Assembly: GCF_027596085.1 (NCBI RefSeq)
Contig: NC_072451.1
Location: forward strand, 560,006 to 624,005
Direction of reading: 5' to 3'
Origin: Anoplopoma fimbria
Taxonomy: Eukaryota > Chordata > Actinopteri > Perciformes > Anoplopomatidae
DNA length: 64,000 nucleotides
The translations under genes were made by a program, and so were the position numbers. The notes under the pieces were generated by a model. The model was not told where the DNA came from. It ran no database searches and was given only the letters and a program-made list of their open reading frames with translations. How positions within the stretch are numbered: the first letter of the stretch is position 1; every line of letters starts with the position of its first letter. Below are positions 42,791-53,134 of the stretch, one piece after another.

Positions 42791-43366
42791 TTATTATTAT
42801 TATCATTATTATTATATTATTATCATTATTACTATTATCATTATATTATTATTTTATTATTATCATTATATTATTATCATTATGATCATTATATTATTAT
42901 CATTATTACTATTATCATTATATTATTATCATTACTATTATTATTATGATCATTATATTATTATAATTATGATCATTATATTATCATTATTATTATCATT
43001 ATTATTATATTATTATCATTATGATCATTACTATTATTATTATGATCATTATATTATTATCATTATGATCATTATATTATTATCATTATGATCATTATAT
43101 TATTATATTATGATCATTATATCATTATCATTATATTATTATCATTATGATCATTATATTATTATCATTATTACATTATTATATTATCATTATATTATTA
43201 TTATTATTATCATTACTATTATTATTATGATCATTATATTATTATCATTATGATCATTATATTATTATCATTATGATCATTATATTATTATATTATGATC
43301 ATTATATTATTATATTATGATCATTATATTATTATATTATGATCATTATATCATTATCATTATCAT
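42783..43366. repeat. (ATT/ATC)n array with TGATCATTATATTATTATCA units
   Basis: About 580 bp directly following the retrotransposon 3' end. It contains a recurrent ~20-bp word TATGATCATTATATTATTAT (ATGATCAT is itself palindromic). It probably grew from the 3' tail of the element. Confidence 0.92.
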
Positions 43367-43374
43367 TGGTAAAC

Positions 43375-43830
43375 AGTTAGCATTAGCTCCTGTAGCTCCT
43401 GGAGCTCCTGTAGCTACCGGAGCTACAGGGGTGTGGCCCCGCTGGCAGGCCGGCGCTCGACGCTGTGTTTCGGGTCAGAGCAGCTGTGAGAGCCGCGAGC
43501 TGTGGAGCAATGCTAATGCTAACAGCGCTCACCTCTGGACAGCGGGCTAACGGCTAGCCACGGTAGCTGCCCGGTTAGCTTCTCTCCAGTCACCGGGACA
43601 GACTCTATCCTCACGACACGCGTCACGGGGCCGCACAGGTTCGATCCCACCGGAGCTGAAAGAAACACGCGTGTACGGAGACCGTGAACGCACCGGCCAT
43701 CCCCTGCTCCGGAGCAACGGGGCGGCCACGTGGCAGATTCTGAGCCTGTGATTGGATGGCTAGCCGCCGCCTGATTCTGCTGACCAATGAGATGCTTTGT
43801 TCTAAGAGTTAAAGGTCCCCCGCCCTGTAG
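43375..43830 (-). promoter_or_regulatory. armc1: CpG-rich presumptive armc1 promoter/5' UTR exon
   Basis: A sharp rise in GC and CpG (GCCGGCGCTCGACGC, ACACGCGTCACGGGGCCGC, CACGCGTGTACGGAGACCG) among AT-rich repeats, about 3.6 kb upstream of the armc1 ATG. The plus-strand word GATTGGATGG, read ATCCAATC on minus, resembles a CCAAT box. A second at GACCAATGAG reads CATTGG on minus. Transcription start not determinable from sequence alone. Confidence 0.45.
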
Positions 43831-43845
43831 GCGCTCACAGACTGA

Positions 43846-44766
43846 TGTAGGGTCAGTCAGAGGTCCACCAGGCTGTGTTTAATGGTTAAAACTAACAAAA
43901 CAGACTGATGTAGGGTCAGTCAGAGGTCCAGGCTGTGTTTAATGGTTAAAACTAACAAAACAGACTGATGTAGGGTCAGTCAGAGGTCCACCAGGCTGTG
44001 TTTAATGGTTAAAACTAACAAAACAGACTGATGTAGGGTCAGTCAGAGGTCCACCAGGCTGTGTTTAATGGTTAAAACTAACAAAACAGACTGATGTAGG
44101 GTCAGTCAGAGGTCCACCAGGCTGTGTTTAATGGTTAAAACTAACAAAACAGACTGATGTAGGGTCAGTCAGAGGTCCACCAGGCTGTTTTAATGGTTAA
44201 AACTAACAAAACAGACTGATGTAGGGTCAGTCAGAGGTCCACCAGGCTGTGTTTAATGGTTAAAACTAACAAAACAGACTGATGTAGGGTCAGTCAGAGG
44301 TCCATCAGGCTGTGTTTAATGGTTAAAACTAACAAAACAGACTGATGTAGGGTCAGTCAGAGGTCCATCAGGCTGTGTTTAATGGTTAAAACTAACAAAA
44401 CAGACTGATGTAGGGTCAGTCAGAGGTCCACCAGGCTGTGTTTAATGGTTAAAACTAACAAAACAGACTGATGTAGGGTCAGTCAGAGGTCCACCAGGCT
44501 GTGTTTAATGGTTAAAACAGACTGATGTAGGGTCTGTCCACCAGGCTGTGTTTAATGGTTAAAACTAACAAAACAGACTGATGTAGGGTCAGTCAGAGGT
44601 CCACCAGGCTGTGTTTAATGGTTAAAACTAACAAAACAGACTGATGTAGGGTCAGTCAGAGGTCCATCAGGCTGTGTTTAATGGTTAAAACTAACAAAAC
44701 AGACTGATGTAGGGTCAGTCAGAGGTCCATCAGGCTGTGTTTAATGGTTCAAACTAACAAAACAAA
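43846..44766. repeat. 63-bp minisatellite, about 14 copies
   Basis: Unit: ACAGACTGATGTAGGGTCAG, TCAGAGGTCCACCAGGCTGTG, TTTAATGGTTAAAACTAACAAA. Most copies are identical apart from CCACC/CCATC; one unit (44505-44550) is shortened. Lies between the armc1 promoter and the V cluster. Confidence 0.96.
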
Positions 44767-44769
44767 CAG

Positions 44770-45310
44770 TGGAGTATTTCCACGTTCTGCTACTGTGTAC
44801 TTCTACTTATCACATGTCACAGGTACATACTTACTGTATGAGGTACTTCTCCATAGTCAGTGTATTACTACAGACAGGAGTACCAGCACGAGAGCAAAGC
44901 AAAGTACCACTATGGAAGTATTTCAGACACCTAAAGTATTAATATGAGTTTAAGTGTGTGCTCTCTACCTGAAGCTGTTATCCATGTTCTCTTCAAAGAC
45001 ACCAGACTCCATTCACAAAAGCAGTGATTGTACCTCTCTGAACACAGGAGTTTCTGGTCTACTGCTGCTGCTATCTGTCGTTCTTTGTGTTATTCTGTGA
45101 CTTTCAGATCCCAACTAACGTAGCGTCCAGAGCGGTACATCACTTAGCTTGTGCCAAGCCGAACATATGTGGTTATCTATGTTCTCGTCAAGGCCACCGG
45201 ACTCCACTGACAAAAACAGTCCAGATAAGTTTCACTTTCAGATCCGTTCTCTGGCGGAAAATATCTTAAATAAAGTGTACACTGAAACTGATCATGAGCA
45301 AAGTAGGGTT
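44770..45310. other. Spacer between armc1 and V cluster, no gene seen
   Basis: Single-copy-looking sequence with repeated words such as GTACTTCTAC and a repeated CACCRGACTCCA segment (about 45000 and 45195). No exon recognised. Confidence 0.45.
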
Positions 45311-45318
45311 ATATGAAA

Positions 45319-45319
45319 G

Positions 45320-45398
<79 letters not shown>

Positions 45399-45410
45399 TA
45401 TATATACACA
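45319..45410. repeat. (TA)n microsatellite
   Basis: About 36 TA units with ACACATATA interruptions at the right end. Confidence 0.96.
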
Positions 45411-45558
45411 AGAGGTAAATATTGTACTTAGTACTGTACTACATGTCAGAGGTACATATTGTACTTTCAACTGTTTCACTGATTTTCACTCTCACATGAA
45501 TTAAAATGTTACATTAAAATAAACTCGTATGTGTGTATGTTTTGTATTTCAGTGCTGT

Positions 45559-45572
45559 CCAGCAGAGGGCAG
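45559..45572 (+). promoter_or_regulatory. CTCF consensus match at the left edge of the V cluster
   Basis: CCAGCAGAGGGCAG matches the published vertebrate core CCASYAGRKGGCRS at every position. It lies 170 bp upstream of the first V remnant and 670 bp after the last 63-bp repeat, so it could mark the boundary between armc1 and the receptor locus. Sequence match only. Confidence 0.5.
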
Positions 45573-45734
45573 CAGAGAGCCGAGGTCAGAGGAGTTTCTC
45601 CTTCTCCTTCATCCTCCATGCTAAAGGAGAAACACCAACCACAGTCGTGACAGACAGGCTTTCACATCCAGCTGTATGTTAACTGAACATTAAGCTACAT
45701 TAGTGATTGACCGTCTGCAGTTTTAATGGATTGT

Positions 45735-45893
45735 TTGCTGTGAAGAACTCACACGAGTCAAGAATGAAGAGGACAGTTTAGAGGACGGCACTGTTACTCT
45801 GTCCTGTTCTGATTCTTTCTCCTGCAGTCTCTGAGGTTAAACACACTCTTCCCTTGTAGACAGACTCTGCTCTGTACTACTGTGTGTGAGGCC
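45735..45893 (+). pseudogene. V-segment remnant (TCR alpha/delta type)
   Basis: GTGAAGAACTC... matches the V-B/V-D V exon start, and the end reads ACAGACTCTGCTCTGTACTAC followed by TGTGTGTGAGGCC, the usual DSALYYC motif. The middle is largely deleted, with stops. It still has a recombination signal at 45894. It keeps TGT at the position where V-B and V-D have TAC. Confidence 0.8.
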
Positions 45894-45931
45894 CACAGTG
45901 ACAGCAAACCCACAGTCTCTGTACAAAAACC
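45894..45931 (+). other. Recombination signal sequence, 22-bp spacer
   Basis: Heptamer CACAGTG (45894-45900), spacer 22 bp, nonamer ACAAAAACC (45923-45931). Spacer class 23, as expected for V alpha/delta. Confidence 0.85.
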
Positions 45932-46064
45932 TGACAGCCACTCACTGAAGGTTTACACATATAGAAAGGTGGAGTCTGTGATTCTGGAGAAAGATTCTTG
46001 ATATTTGAACTCAGATAGGCCACATCCATCAAAGTATCAATGGTTCTCCTCTCTCACTGCAGAC

Positions 46065-46481
46065 ATGAAGCACTGGCTGAGAAACATGCTGATTCTGACT
46101 CTCTGGATAGGTAACTCTTTAAACTACTGATAGTTCTGATTTAATCAATCATCTTTACTGATCCATCTCTTCTTCCTCAGAGTGTAAAGGAGAAGACAGA
46201 GTGACTCAGTCAACAGGAGATGTCATAGCTACTGAAGGACAGACAGTTACACTTGACTGTACATTTCAGACAACTGCTAATGCTAATGCATATTTGTTCT
46301 GGTACAAACAAGAAGTCAATGACTTTCCAAAGTTCATGCTGCGAAAATACTCTGGAACAAAAGATGCTGAAGACTTCCAGAAAGACAGATTTGATGCTAC
46401 AATCATCAATAAATCAGTTCCTCTGAAGATCCAGAAGCTTCATCTGTCAGACTCTGCTGTGTACTACTGTGCTCTGCAGCC
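46065..46481 (+). CDS. T-cell receptor alpha/delta-type variable segment V-A
   Basis: Leader exon 46065-46110 (MKHWLRNMLILTLWI) and V exon 46181-46481, GT-AG and in phase. The V domain has the first Cys in TVTLDC, Trp in YLFWYKQE and the second Cys in [11 protein letters not shown], so both disulfide cysteines are present. The frame stays open past the RSS to 46560 but the coding segment ends at the heptamer. Family knowledge: such segments rearrange to J segments in T cells to make the antigen receptor. Closest relatives here are V-C and V-F. Alpha versus delta assignment cannot be made without the J/C genes. Confidence 0.9.
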
Positions 46482-46519
46482 CACAGTGACAGGAAACACC
46501 AAAACTCTGTACAAAAACC
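46482..46519 (+). other. Recombination signal sequence of V-A
   Basis: Heptamer CACAGTG, 22-bp spacer, nonamer ACAAAAACC (46511-46519). Confidence 0.92.
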
Positions 46520-46689
46520 TTTGGAGCAAAGACAACACAATACTGCACAACATCCACTAGAGGGAGTCTCACTCTGTTTAACTTCAGTAGAATGTGATGA
46601 CACAGTCTGGATTCTTTGTAGTGGTGATAAAAACAACAGAAAATGAGGAACTGAAGACAACACGGACAGTGTTGTTTTATTCAACAGTA

Positions 46690-47256
46690 ACTGATGAGAG
46701 GTTTTGGGGGATATTATTTGTGTGAAAAACAATTCATCATAGTTCTGTGTGGCTGTGTAGCAACAAGGCTGTAAAGCCTTGTGCAACAGCACAAAGTATA
46801 TAATCCTGCGGGCTTCTTCTTCTTCTTCTCCTTCTTCCGTACGAAAGTTTGCCGCATAACTCGTCCCGCAGCGTTGCCAGCACATGCGTCAAAATACATC
46901 AAAACGTGCGGCCTTGGTCGGGAATTGTGTGCTATGACTTTTTTCAGAGATTCGCCCAGCGGTTTCCACGGGAACCGGGAAAAACTGCGAGAAATTTCCC
47001 CATAGAGATGAATGCGTTTTGGGAGTAAAGAGATTTTAAAAACACTCATAATTTAACGTAGAAAAATGATTCGAAGTTTAAAACGTTTACAAAACTCTGG
47101 ACTATATTGGTCCAAATGGGCATTTTGATAGCTAGCACAGAGTTCATGACACCAGAGTTTAAGTTTCAGGTAAATTTAAGCCTTTTTCAGATTTTATAAT
47201 GGGATTGTATTGGATGGAATTTTCAGACCTAGAGTGCGTGATGTCATCGCCAGAGT
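46690..47256. repeat. Duplicated 3' flank of V-A (also after V-F)
   Basis: Nearly the same sequence lies at about 60680-61243 (for example TTGCCAGCACATGCGTCAA and CTCATAATTTAACGTAGAAA). It is part of the block duplicated with the V segment. No gene seen in it. Confidence 0.85.
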
Positions 47257-49366
47257 TCAGATGATGTCACAGTTCTTCCTCCATACTCCCCTGTCAGTAG
47301 CTCCATACTCCCTGTCACTCTGTCTCACTCACCTAATTGGCTCACTCTGTTCACCTGCCTGTCACTCTCTCTCAGTTCACTCCGGCCACTCCCAGTTCCA
47401 CTTCCAGCTCACAGCCCAGCCCCCTCTCTCTCACCACACTCTCCCTCACTCACCTAATCAGCCTCATCAGCACAATCCCTCTCACCTGCTCACTCTGCTG
47501 CACCTACACCCTGCAGTATAAATGCCCCACTCATTCACACACTCGCTGCCAGATCGTTCATTGTTTTCATGCTACACTTTCCAGCAATTTCCCGTGGACT
47601 GATTTCCTGTTGCCGACCCTGCCTGTCTGGACTTGCCTGTGCCCCGGTCAATGTCTCAGCCTTCTGTCCCAGACCACGAGATTAGCCTCCGCTTCCTCTA
47701 GTTTCCGTCTGCCTGATCCCTTGCCTGTTTCCCACTGTGAGTCATATCCTGCCTGTCTGTCTGCTGTGTTCTCAGCTTCAAATAAAGCTCCAGAACTTTA
47801 TCTGTCTCCTCGTCGTACTGCTCTTGGGTCCACACACCATCCGTGACATTACGATCTGGCCACGACATGGACCCAGCGTTCGACACCTCGTCACAGGCCC
47901 GGTTCGGGTTCATTGAAGAGGCACTCCAGAGACGCGAGACCAAGGTTGTCACCAACACCGCTGGTCACCGCCTGGACTGCCCTGTTTAACCAGGTTCAGC
48001 AGCTCACGACAGCCATTTTGCAGACCTTCGCTCAGCCTGTCCCTAAGCTTGTCTTACCGGCTTTCCTGACTGTGCCTGTCTTGCCAGCTTTCCAGCTGAC
48101 GCCTATCCAGTCGGCGTTCAGGCCGACCTCTGACCCTTCGGCGTTCCGGCCGACTCCTGTTCCGTCGGCGTTCCGGCCGACTCCTGACCCGTCGGCGTCC
48201 CGGCCGACTCCTGACCCATCGGAGCCCCTGCCGACTCCTGTCCATTCGGCGTTCCGGCCGACTCCCGTTCTGTCGGCGCCCCGGCCGACTCCTGACCCGT
48301 TGGCGCCCCGGCCGACTCCTGACGCGTCGGCGCCCTTGTCGATTCCTGTTCCGTTTGCGCCCCTGCCGACTCCTGTCCAATTGGCGTTCCAGCTGATTCC
48401 TGACCTGTTGCCGTTCCGGTCGACTCCTGACCCGTCGGCGCCTCGGCCGACTCCTGTCCATTCGGCGTTCTGGCCGACTCCTGACCCGTCGGCGCCCCGG
48501 CCGACTCCCGTCCAGTCGGTGTTCCTGCCGTCTCCTGACCCTTCAGCGTTCCTGCCGACTCCTGACCCGTCGGCTCCCCGGCCGACTCCTGACCCGTCGC
48601 CGTTCCGGCCGCCTCCTGTACCGTCGGCCCCTGCCGACTCCTGCGACTCTTGACTCGTCGGCGCTCCGGCTGACTCCTGCACCTCCTGACCCGTCGCTGT
48701 TCTGGCCGACACCTGCACCTCCTGACCCGTCGCCGCTCCGACCGACTCCTGCACCTCCTGACCCGTCGCCGCTCCGACCGACTCCAGTACCGGCTGGGCC
48801 GCAGTCTTCCCCGGGTCCCGTCCCGGCTGGGCCGCAGTCTTCCCCGGGTCCCGTCCCGGCTGGGTCGCAGCCTTCCCCGGGTCCCGTCCCGGCTGGGCTG
48901 CATCGTCCACCTGTTTCCGCTGGGTCATAGCGTCCCCCTGCTCCTGTTCCCGCTGGGTCGCAGCGTCCCCCTGCTCCTGTTCCCACCTTGCCGCCAGAGC
49001 CCCAGGTCCGAGAAACCTTGCCGCCAGAGCCCCAATCTCGAGAGCCCCAATCTCGAGAGCCGAAGTCTCCAGAGCCTCTCACCCGACCTCCAGAGAGGAT
49101 CCGCCTGCCTCGAGAGACCCTCGCCCGACCTCCAGAGGGGATCCGCCCGCCTCGACAGACCCTCGCCCGACCTCCAGAGAGGCCTGGTCATCCCCATGGC
49201 CGACCCCCATGGAGGCCCCTTCGGCCTGATTGTCTTCATGGCCGACCCCCAGTGAGGCTCCGTCGGCCTAGTCGTCTTCGTGGCCGACCCCCAGAGAGGC
49301 CCTTTCAATAAAGCTTCTGAAAATGACTCAGTCGTACTGCTTTTGGGTCCACACCACATTTGAGAC
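47257..49366 (+). mobile_element. Decayed gypsy-like LTR element with a proline-rich minisatellite, copy 1
   Basis: The LTR-like part 47290-47855 (GCAGTATAAATGCCCCACTC TATA-like start, AATAAAGCTCCAGAAC, end CCATCCGTGACA) is followed by ATGGACCCAGCG at 47867, a gag-like start (MDPAFDTSSQARFGFIEEAL). A frame-breaking deletion follows near 47960. From 48060 to 48790 comes a GC-rich 27-bp minisatellite (CCGACTCCTGACCCGTCGGC then GCCCCGG) that encodes PTPDPSAPR units on plus. It ends with AATAAAGCTTCTGAAAATGA and TTTGGGTCCACACCAC, like an LTR end. No pol genes. The same LTR family flanks the gypsy remnant at 56.2-56.5 kb. Confidence 0.75.
48060..48800. repeat. 27-bp GC-rich minisatellite
   Basis: About 25 variable copies of CCGACTCCTGACCCGTCGGC-GCCCCGG. 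Divisible by three, so all frames are long; minus-strand frames (GADGSGVGR, RRVRSRPE) are shadows. Confidence 0.9.
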
Positions 49367-49559
49367 AGATGAGCTGTAAAATCTTCTGTAATTTTTCCAA
49401 ACAATTTGCTCCCATCTCCACAATTTTCACTCTTCATGAACCATTTTGTGAAAAAAACGTAGGAAATAATGTGCTGGTCGTAGACATGTGTCTATGGAAT
49501 CAAACAGGATTAAACAAAAAGTGTTTTAAGTACAACAGTCAAGTGGGGTTGAGATAAAT

Positions 49560-50070
49560 GCATCTGTTACTGTTTCAAAATCTCTAAATGATAAAAAAGA
49601 CATGACCTCATATAACAGCCTTTGCTAGAAAAAGCTAGATTCTATCACTGAATTTATACCAATTTAAAATCACGGTCTATAATCAATAACAGATTTTTAA
49701 CAGTAGATTTTACTCATGGTTCCAGGGAACACAGGTCAATATGAGGGGCATCCCAGGCACTTGGTTCAAATATCAGAACTTCAGTTTAACCTTCATTAAA
49801 GTTTAGAACATGTAATTCCATCCAAGCTTTGATGTCTTAAATCAATCCAATAATGTTTTTACAGAGGTTGCATCATCCTGTTTCATAAGCAGATACATTT
49901 GTATGTCGTCTGCGTAACAGTGGAATGAGATGTCATAGTTTCTAAGAACGGACCCTAAGGGAAGCATATGAAGGAAAACAGGATTGGCCCGTTAATAGAA
50001 CCCTGAGGAACTCCACTAGGAAGAGTTGCTAAGAAGGATACAGAGTCACGAAGGATGACTTCTGGAAGTC
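49560..50070 (-). mobile_element. LINE reverse transcriptase remnant (minus strand)
   Basis: The minus strand of about 49730-50030 reads GVPQGSINGPILF, then LGSVLRNYDISFHCYADDIQ and MYLLMKQDDATSVKTLLD, with interruptions. These are the reverse transcriptase block with the YADD catalytic motif of L2/Rex-like elements. The same remnant recurs at about 63760-64000. Confidence 0.8.
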
Positions 50071-50564
50071 AAGTATGATCTAAACTAGTGATTCTCTAAG
50101 TGGGGTTCTAGGGGGAACAGGGGTCCATGGCACTCTGCCAGGGGGTCCTAAAAATAATTTGTGATAAATTATAAGTTGTGCTGTATCATTAAAATGTGCA
50201 TATCTACAGATGGGCCAACTGGCCTTTGTAGTGGTGATGAGAACAAAAATATATATAAAGCACTGAAGACACAGCAGACCAAGATCTAACAATAAACAAT
50301 GTTGGAGAATTCTTTGTCACAATCACTTATATTCTCAACAGACTTTATTTGAAACAATGTTGATGTCAAAATAAATTTGAGTAAACTAGTGGACAACAGA
50401 GAAATGTAGTGTTCATACGAAATAGTGTGTCAATATGTTTATTTGAAAACCACTTTTGACAAATCAGACAATTTTAATAAAGTATCTTCAGAAGTGATAT
50501 TCATCACAGTCTCAGTTTTTGATTGAATTTGTTATTTTCTTTATAAAATAAGTTTTAATGTTGC

Positions 50565-50720
50565 TCTGTCAAGCTGTGAGTTATTGTGGTGTTCCACAGG
50601 GTTCAATCATAGGTCCCCTCATTTTATTTTTTACATTTTGTCTTTTCAGCAAATGATGATTAAAAACATCAGTTTCCATTATGTTGCTGATAATATGTGA
50701 TTAAAGAGCCTCATAAAATC
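50565..50720 (+). mobile_element. Second LINE reverse transcriptase remnant (plus strand)
   Basis: Plus strand reads CGVPQGSIIGPLILFF and, after a gap, HYVADN, a degenerate copy of the same RT block but in the opposite orientation. 50070-50565 and 50720-50950 show no gene. Confidence 0.6.
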
Positions 50721-51251
50721 CAGCATTTCTGACTGCTGGTTTGTTATAAAAGATACTTCAATACAGCTCTTTTAGTTATTTGATTAAGTGGAATTAGAAG
50801 ACAGAATCAAGAGTATCAATAGCATGAATAAAAATCATGAATACCGAATTACATCAGATTGTTTTAGGTTCAGTTTTCAATGACCGATCGTTTGTTTGTT
50901 TCATTTTCAAGACAGGTTTTTAAGGTTTAAGTCCATCATGAAAGTTCAAAGTTCTTGTCCCAAAAAATGTTGCATGAACAGGATATGAAATATTTTGCAA
51001 AGAGCGGTTTGCAAAGGTTCTCAGTCTCGTGTCTCTCTCCTCTTCTTCTTTGCTGGTTTGGGCGCTTGGCTCTCAGGTTATCTTTTGAAAAGTTGTTCTG
51101 CTTGGCAGTGGGGTGGTTTGTTATATGTGAAGGATTGGAGTTGTACGATATTCAGGGAGGAGCTAAGATGTTACTGAACTATAGAAGAGAGAGGAACTTC
51201 TATATTCAACAGAGTTCAATACACAAACCATCAACATTACCTTCATTCAAC

Positions 51252-51685
51252 ATGCTGTCATCACTGATGTTTCTAGTTATTCTAAAAGGTTTGTTAGATT
51301 CTGCATTAAGGAAATGTTTCATTCCATTATTTCCTGAATGTGTTAGTAAATGAGTTTTGTAAAATGTTATAACAGAGTTATCTCTTCCTTTAGGTGTCAG
51401 CTGTGAAGAACTCAGTCCAGTCAAGAAAGAAGAGTACAGTTTAGAAGGCAGCACTGTTACTCTGTCCTACAATTACTCCAAACAAGCAACTGGTCTCGAT
51501 TCTTTCTTCTGGTATCGACAATATCCAGGAAAACCACCAGAGTTCCTCATCTTTCACTTGGGAACACAAAATGCAACAAACTCTGACTTTTCCGTTAAAG
51601 TGAGTGAAGATAAAACCAGAATGGATCTTCAGATCTCCTCTGCTGCAGTGACAGACTCTGCTCTGTACTACTGTGCTGTGAGGCC
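51252..51685 (+). CDS. T-cell receptor alpha/delta-type variable segment V-B, first conserved Cys replaced by Tyr
   Basis: Leader exon 51252-51288 (MLSSLMFLVILK) and V exon 51394-51685, GT-AG, in phase and open to the heptamer. The frame gives TVTLSYNYSKQ, FFWYRQYPGKPPEF and DSALYYCAVRP. Trp and the second Cys are present, but codon 51468-51470 is TAC (Tyr) where V domains have the first disulfide Cys. The gene is otherwise intact. V-D at 57.3 kb shares the Tyr. Confidence 0.78.
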
Positions 51686-51723
51686 CACAGTGACAGCAAA
51701 CCCACAGTCTCTGTACAAAAACA
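51686..51723 (+). other. Recombination signal sequence of V-B
   Basis: Heptamer CACAGTG, 22-bp spacer, nonamer ACAAAAACA (51715-51723). Confidence 0.9.
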
Positions 51724-51789
51724 CAAGCTGACACACTGACAAGCTGCTGGAAGCCTTTTTTCCTCTCTGATGTACTGAACTTTTTACCT

Positions 51790-51803
51790 CCACTAGAGGG
51801 CGA
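51790..51803 (+). promoter_or_regulatory. CTCF-like motif behind V-B
   Basis: CCACTAGAGGGCGA fits CCASYAGRKGGCRS at 13 of 14 positions; 66 bp after the RSS. An identical copy follows V-D at 57783-57796. Confidence 0.45.
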
Positions 51804-51946
51804 CACTATCATGTAGGCGGTGCACTACTTCTGCACTGTGTTCAAGCATTCAGAGAATGATAAGTGCTGCTGTGAAGAGAACAATTCTCAGACTGAATGT
51901 TGAACATCAGCTAGTTTCTCCTGTTGATCTAAACCTTGTTGTAGAG

Positions 51947-52577
51947 ATGGAACATTGGCTGTGGATTATTCTTGCTGCTCTGTTCTCTGGTAAGATAGAA
52001 AGAACAACATGTTCCTCTCTCAACACTTTTCACCAGAAACTCATCTGTTAGTGTTTTAATGTTAATTATACAGAAAAGCAAAAGATCATTTCTGTTGGTA
52101 TCTAGTACCTTCTAAATAACTCGTTATATGGTTCAATCTGACATCAGACAGCAGTCAGTGAAAACCAGACTATTCTAAATGTCTATGTGTCTGACTCTCT
52201 GGATAGGTAACTCTTTAAACAACTGATAGTTCTGCTTTAATCAATCATCCTTATTGATCCATCTCTTCTTCCTCAGAGTGTAAAGGAGAAGACAGAGTGA
52301 CTCAGTCAACAGGAGATGTCATCGCTACTGAAGGACAGACAGTTACACTTGACTGTACATTTCAGACAAATGACGGATTTCCCTATTTGTTCTGGTACAA
52401 ACAAGAAGTCAATTATTTCCCAAAGTACATGCTGAAAAGTTTCTCAGGTACAGTGGATAAAGCTCCAGAGATCCAGAAAGACAGATTTGATGCTACAATC
52501 ATCAATAAAACAGTTCCTCTGAAGATCCAGAAGCTTCATCTGTCAGACTCTGCTGTGTACTACTGTGCTCTGAGGCC
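51947..52577 (+). CDS. T-cell receptor alpha/delta-type variable segment V-C with a borrowed leader
   Basis: V exon 52277-52577 is close to V-A ([25 protein letters not shown]; both cysteines present). Its own V-A-type leader is lost: only the last ~27 bp remain at about 52190-52216 (CTGACTCTCTGGATAGGTAA). The nearest leader is 51947-51989 ([14 protein letters not shown]), which is the V-E type; its donor GTAAG and phase fit the 52277 acceptor, with a 287-bp intron. Either it uses that leader or it is a leaderless pseudogene. Confidence 0.72.
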
Positions 52578-52615
52578 CACAGTGACAGGAAACACCAAAA
52601 CTCTGTACAAAAACC
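52578..52615 (+). other. Recombination signal sequence of V-C
   Basis: Heptamer CACAGTG, 22-bp spacer, nonamer ACAAAAACC (52607-52615). Confidence 0.92.
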
Positions 52616-52639
52616 TTTGGAGCAAAGACAACACAATAC

Positions 52640-53130
52640 TGCACAACATCCACTAGAGGGTGTCTCACCCTGTTTAACTTCAGTAGTATGTGATGATACA
52701 GTCTGGATCCTCTTCACTCCTGAGACACAGTAGTCATGAAGGACTATAGAAATGATACTAGTTTGACATGAGTCTCCTCCTACTGACTCAGAGGTGGCTT
52801 CATGACAGAGAACTGTTTGATTCCAGCTGTGAACATCGGACCAAACACAACTCACAAAGGTGTTCATACTGAACACCCACTAGAGGGAGTCTCACTCTGT
52901 TTAACTTCAGTAGTATGTGATGATACAGTCTGGATTCTTTGTAGAGGTGATAAAAACAACAGAAAATGAGGAACTGAAGACAACACAGATTGAGTGGAAG
53001 AGTTGTTTTATTCAACAGTAACTGATGATAATGAGATGTTGTGAGATATGAATTATATGAACAATACTTCATCGTAGTTGAATGTAACAGCAGAAACTGA
53101 CAATAATAGAGCTCAGATTTAACTAAAGGA
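52640..53130. other. V-C 3' flank, no gene seen
   Basis: Contains a second copy of the short V-A/V-C 3' flank (CACTAGAGGGAGTCTCACTC) at about 52877, suggesting a small local duplication. No coding feature. Confidence 0.55.
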
Positions 53131-53134
53131 CTGA

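Noticed and set aside
46482..46560. C-terminal extension of V-A beyond the RSS (frame open to 46560)
   Set aside because: The V coding end is set by the heptamer CACAGTG; the rest is read-through of spacer, nonamer and flank. Same for V-C and V-F.
48032..49082. Long Gly/Arg-rich minus frames (GADGSGVGR, RRVRSRPE)
   Set aside because: Shadows of the 27-bp GC-rich minisatellite; all frames are open and no splice or start context is visible. The same applies to 61906-63538.
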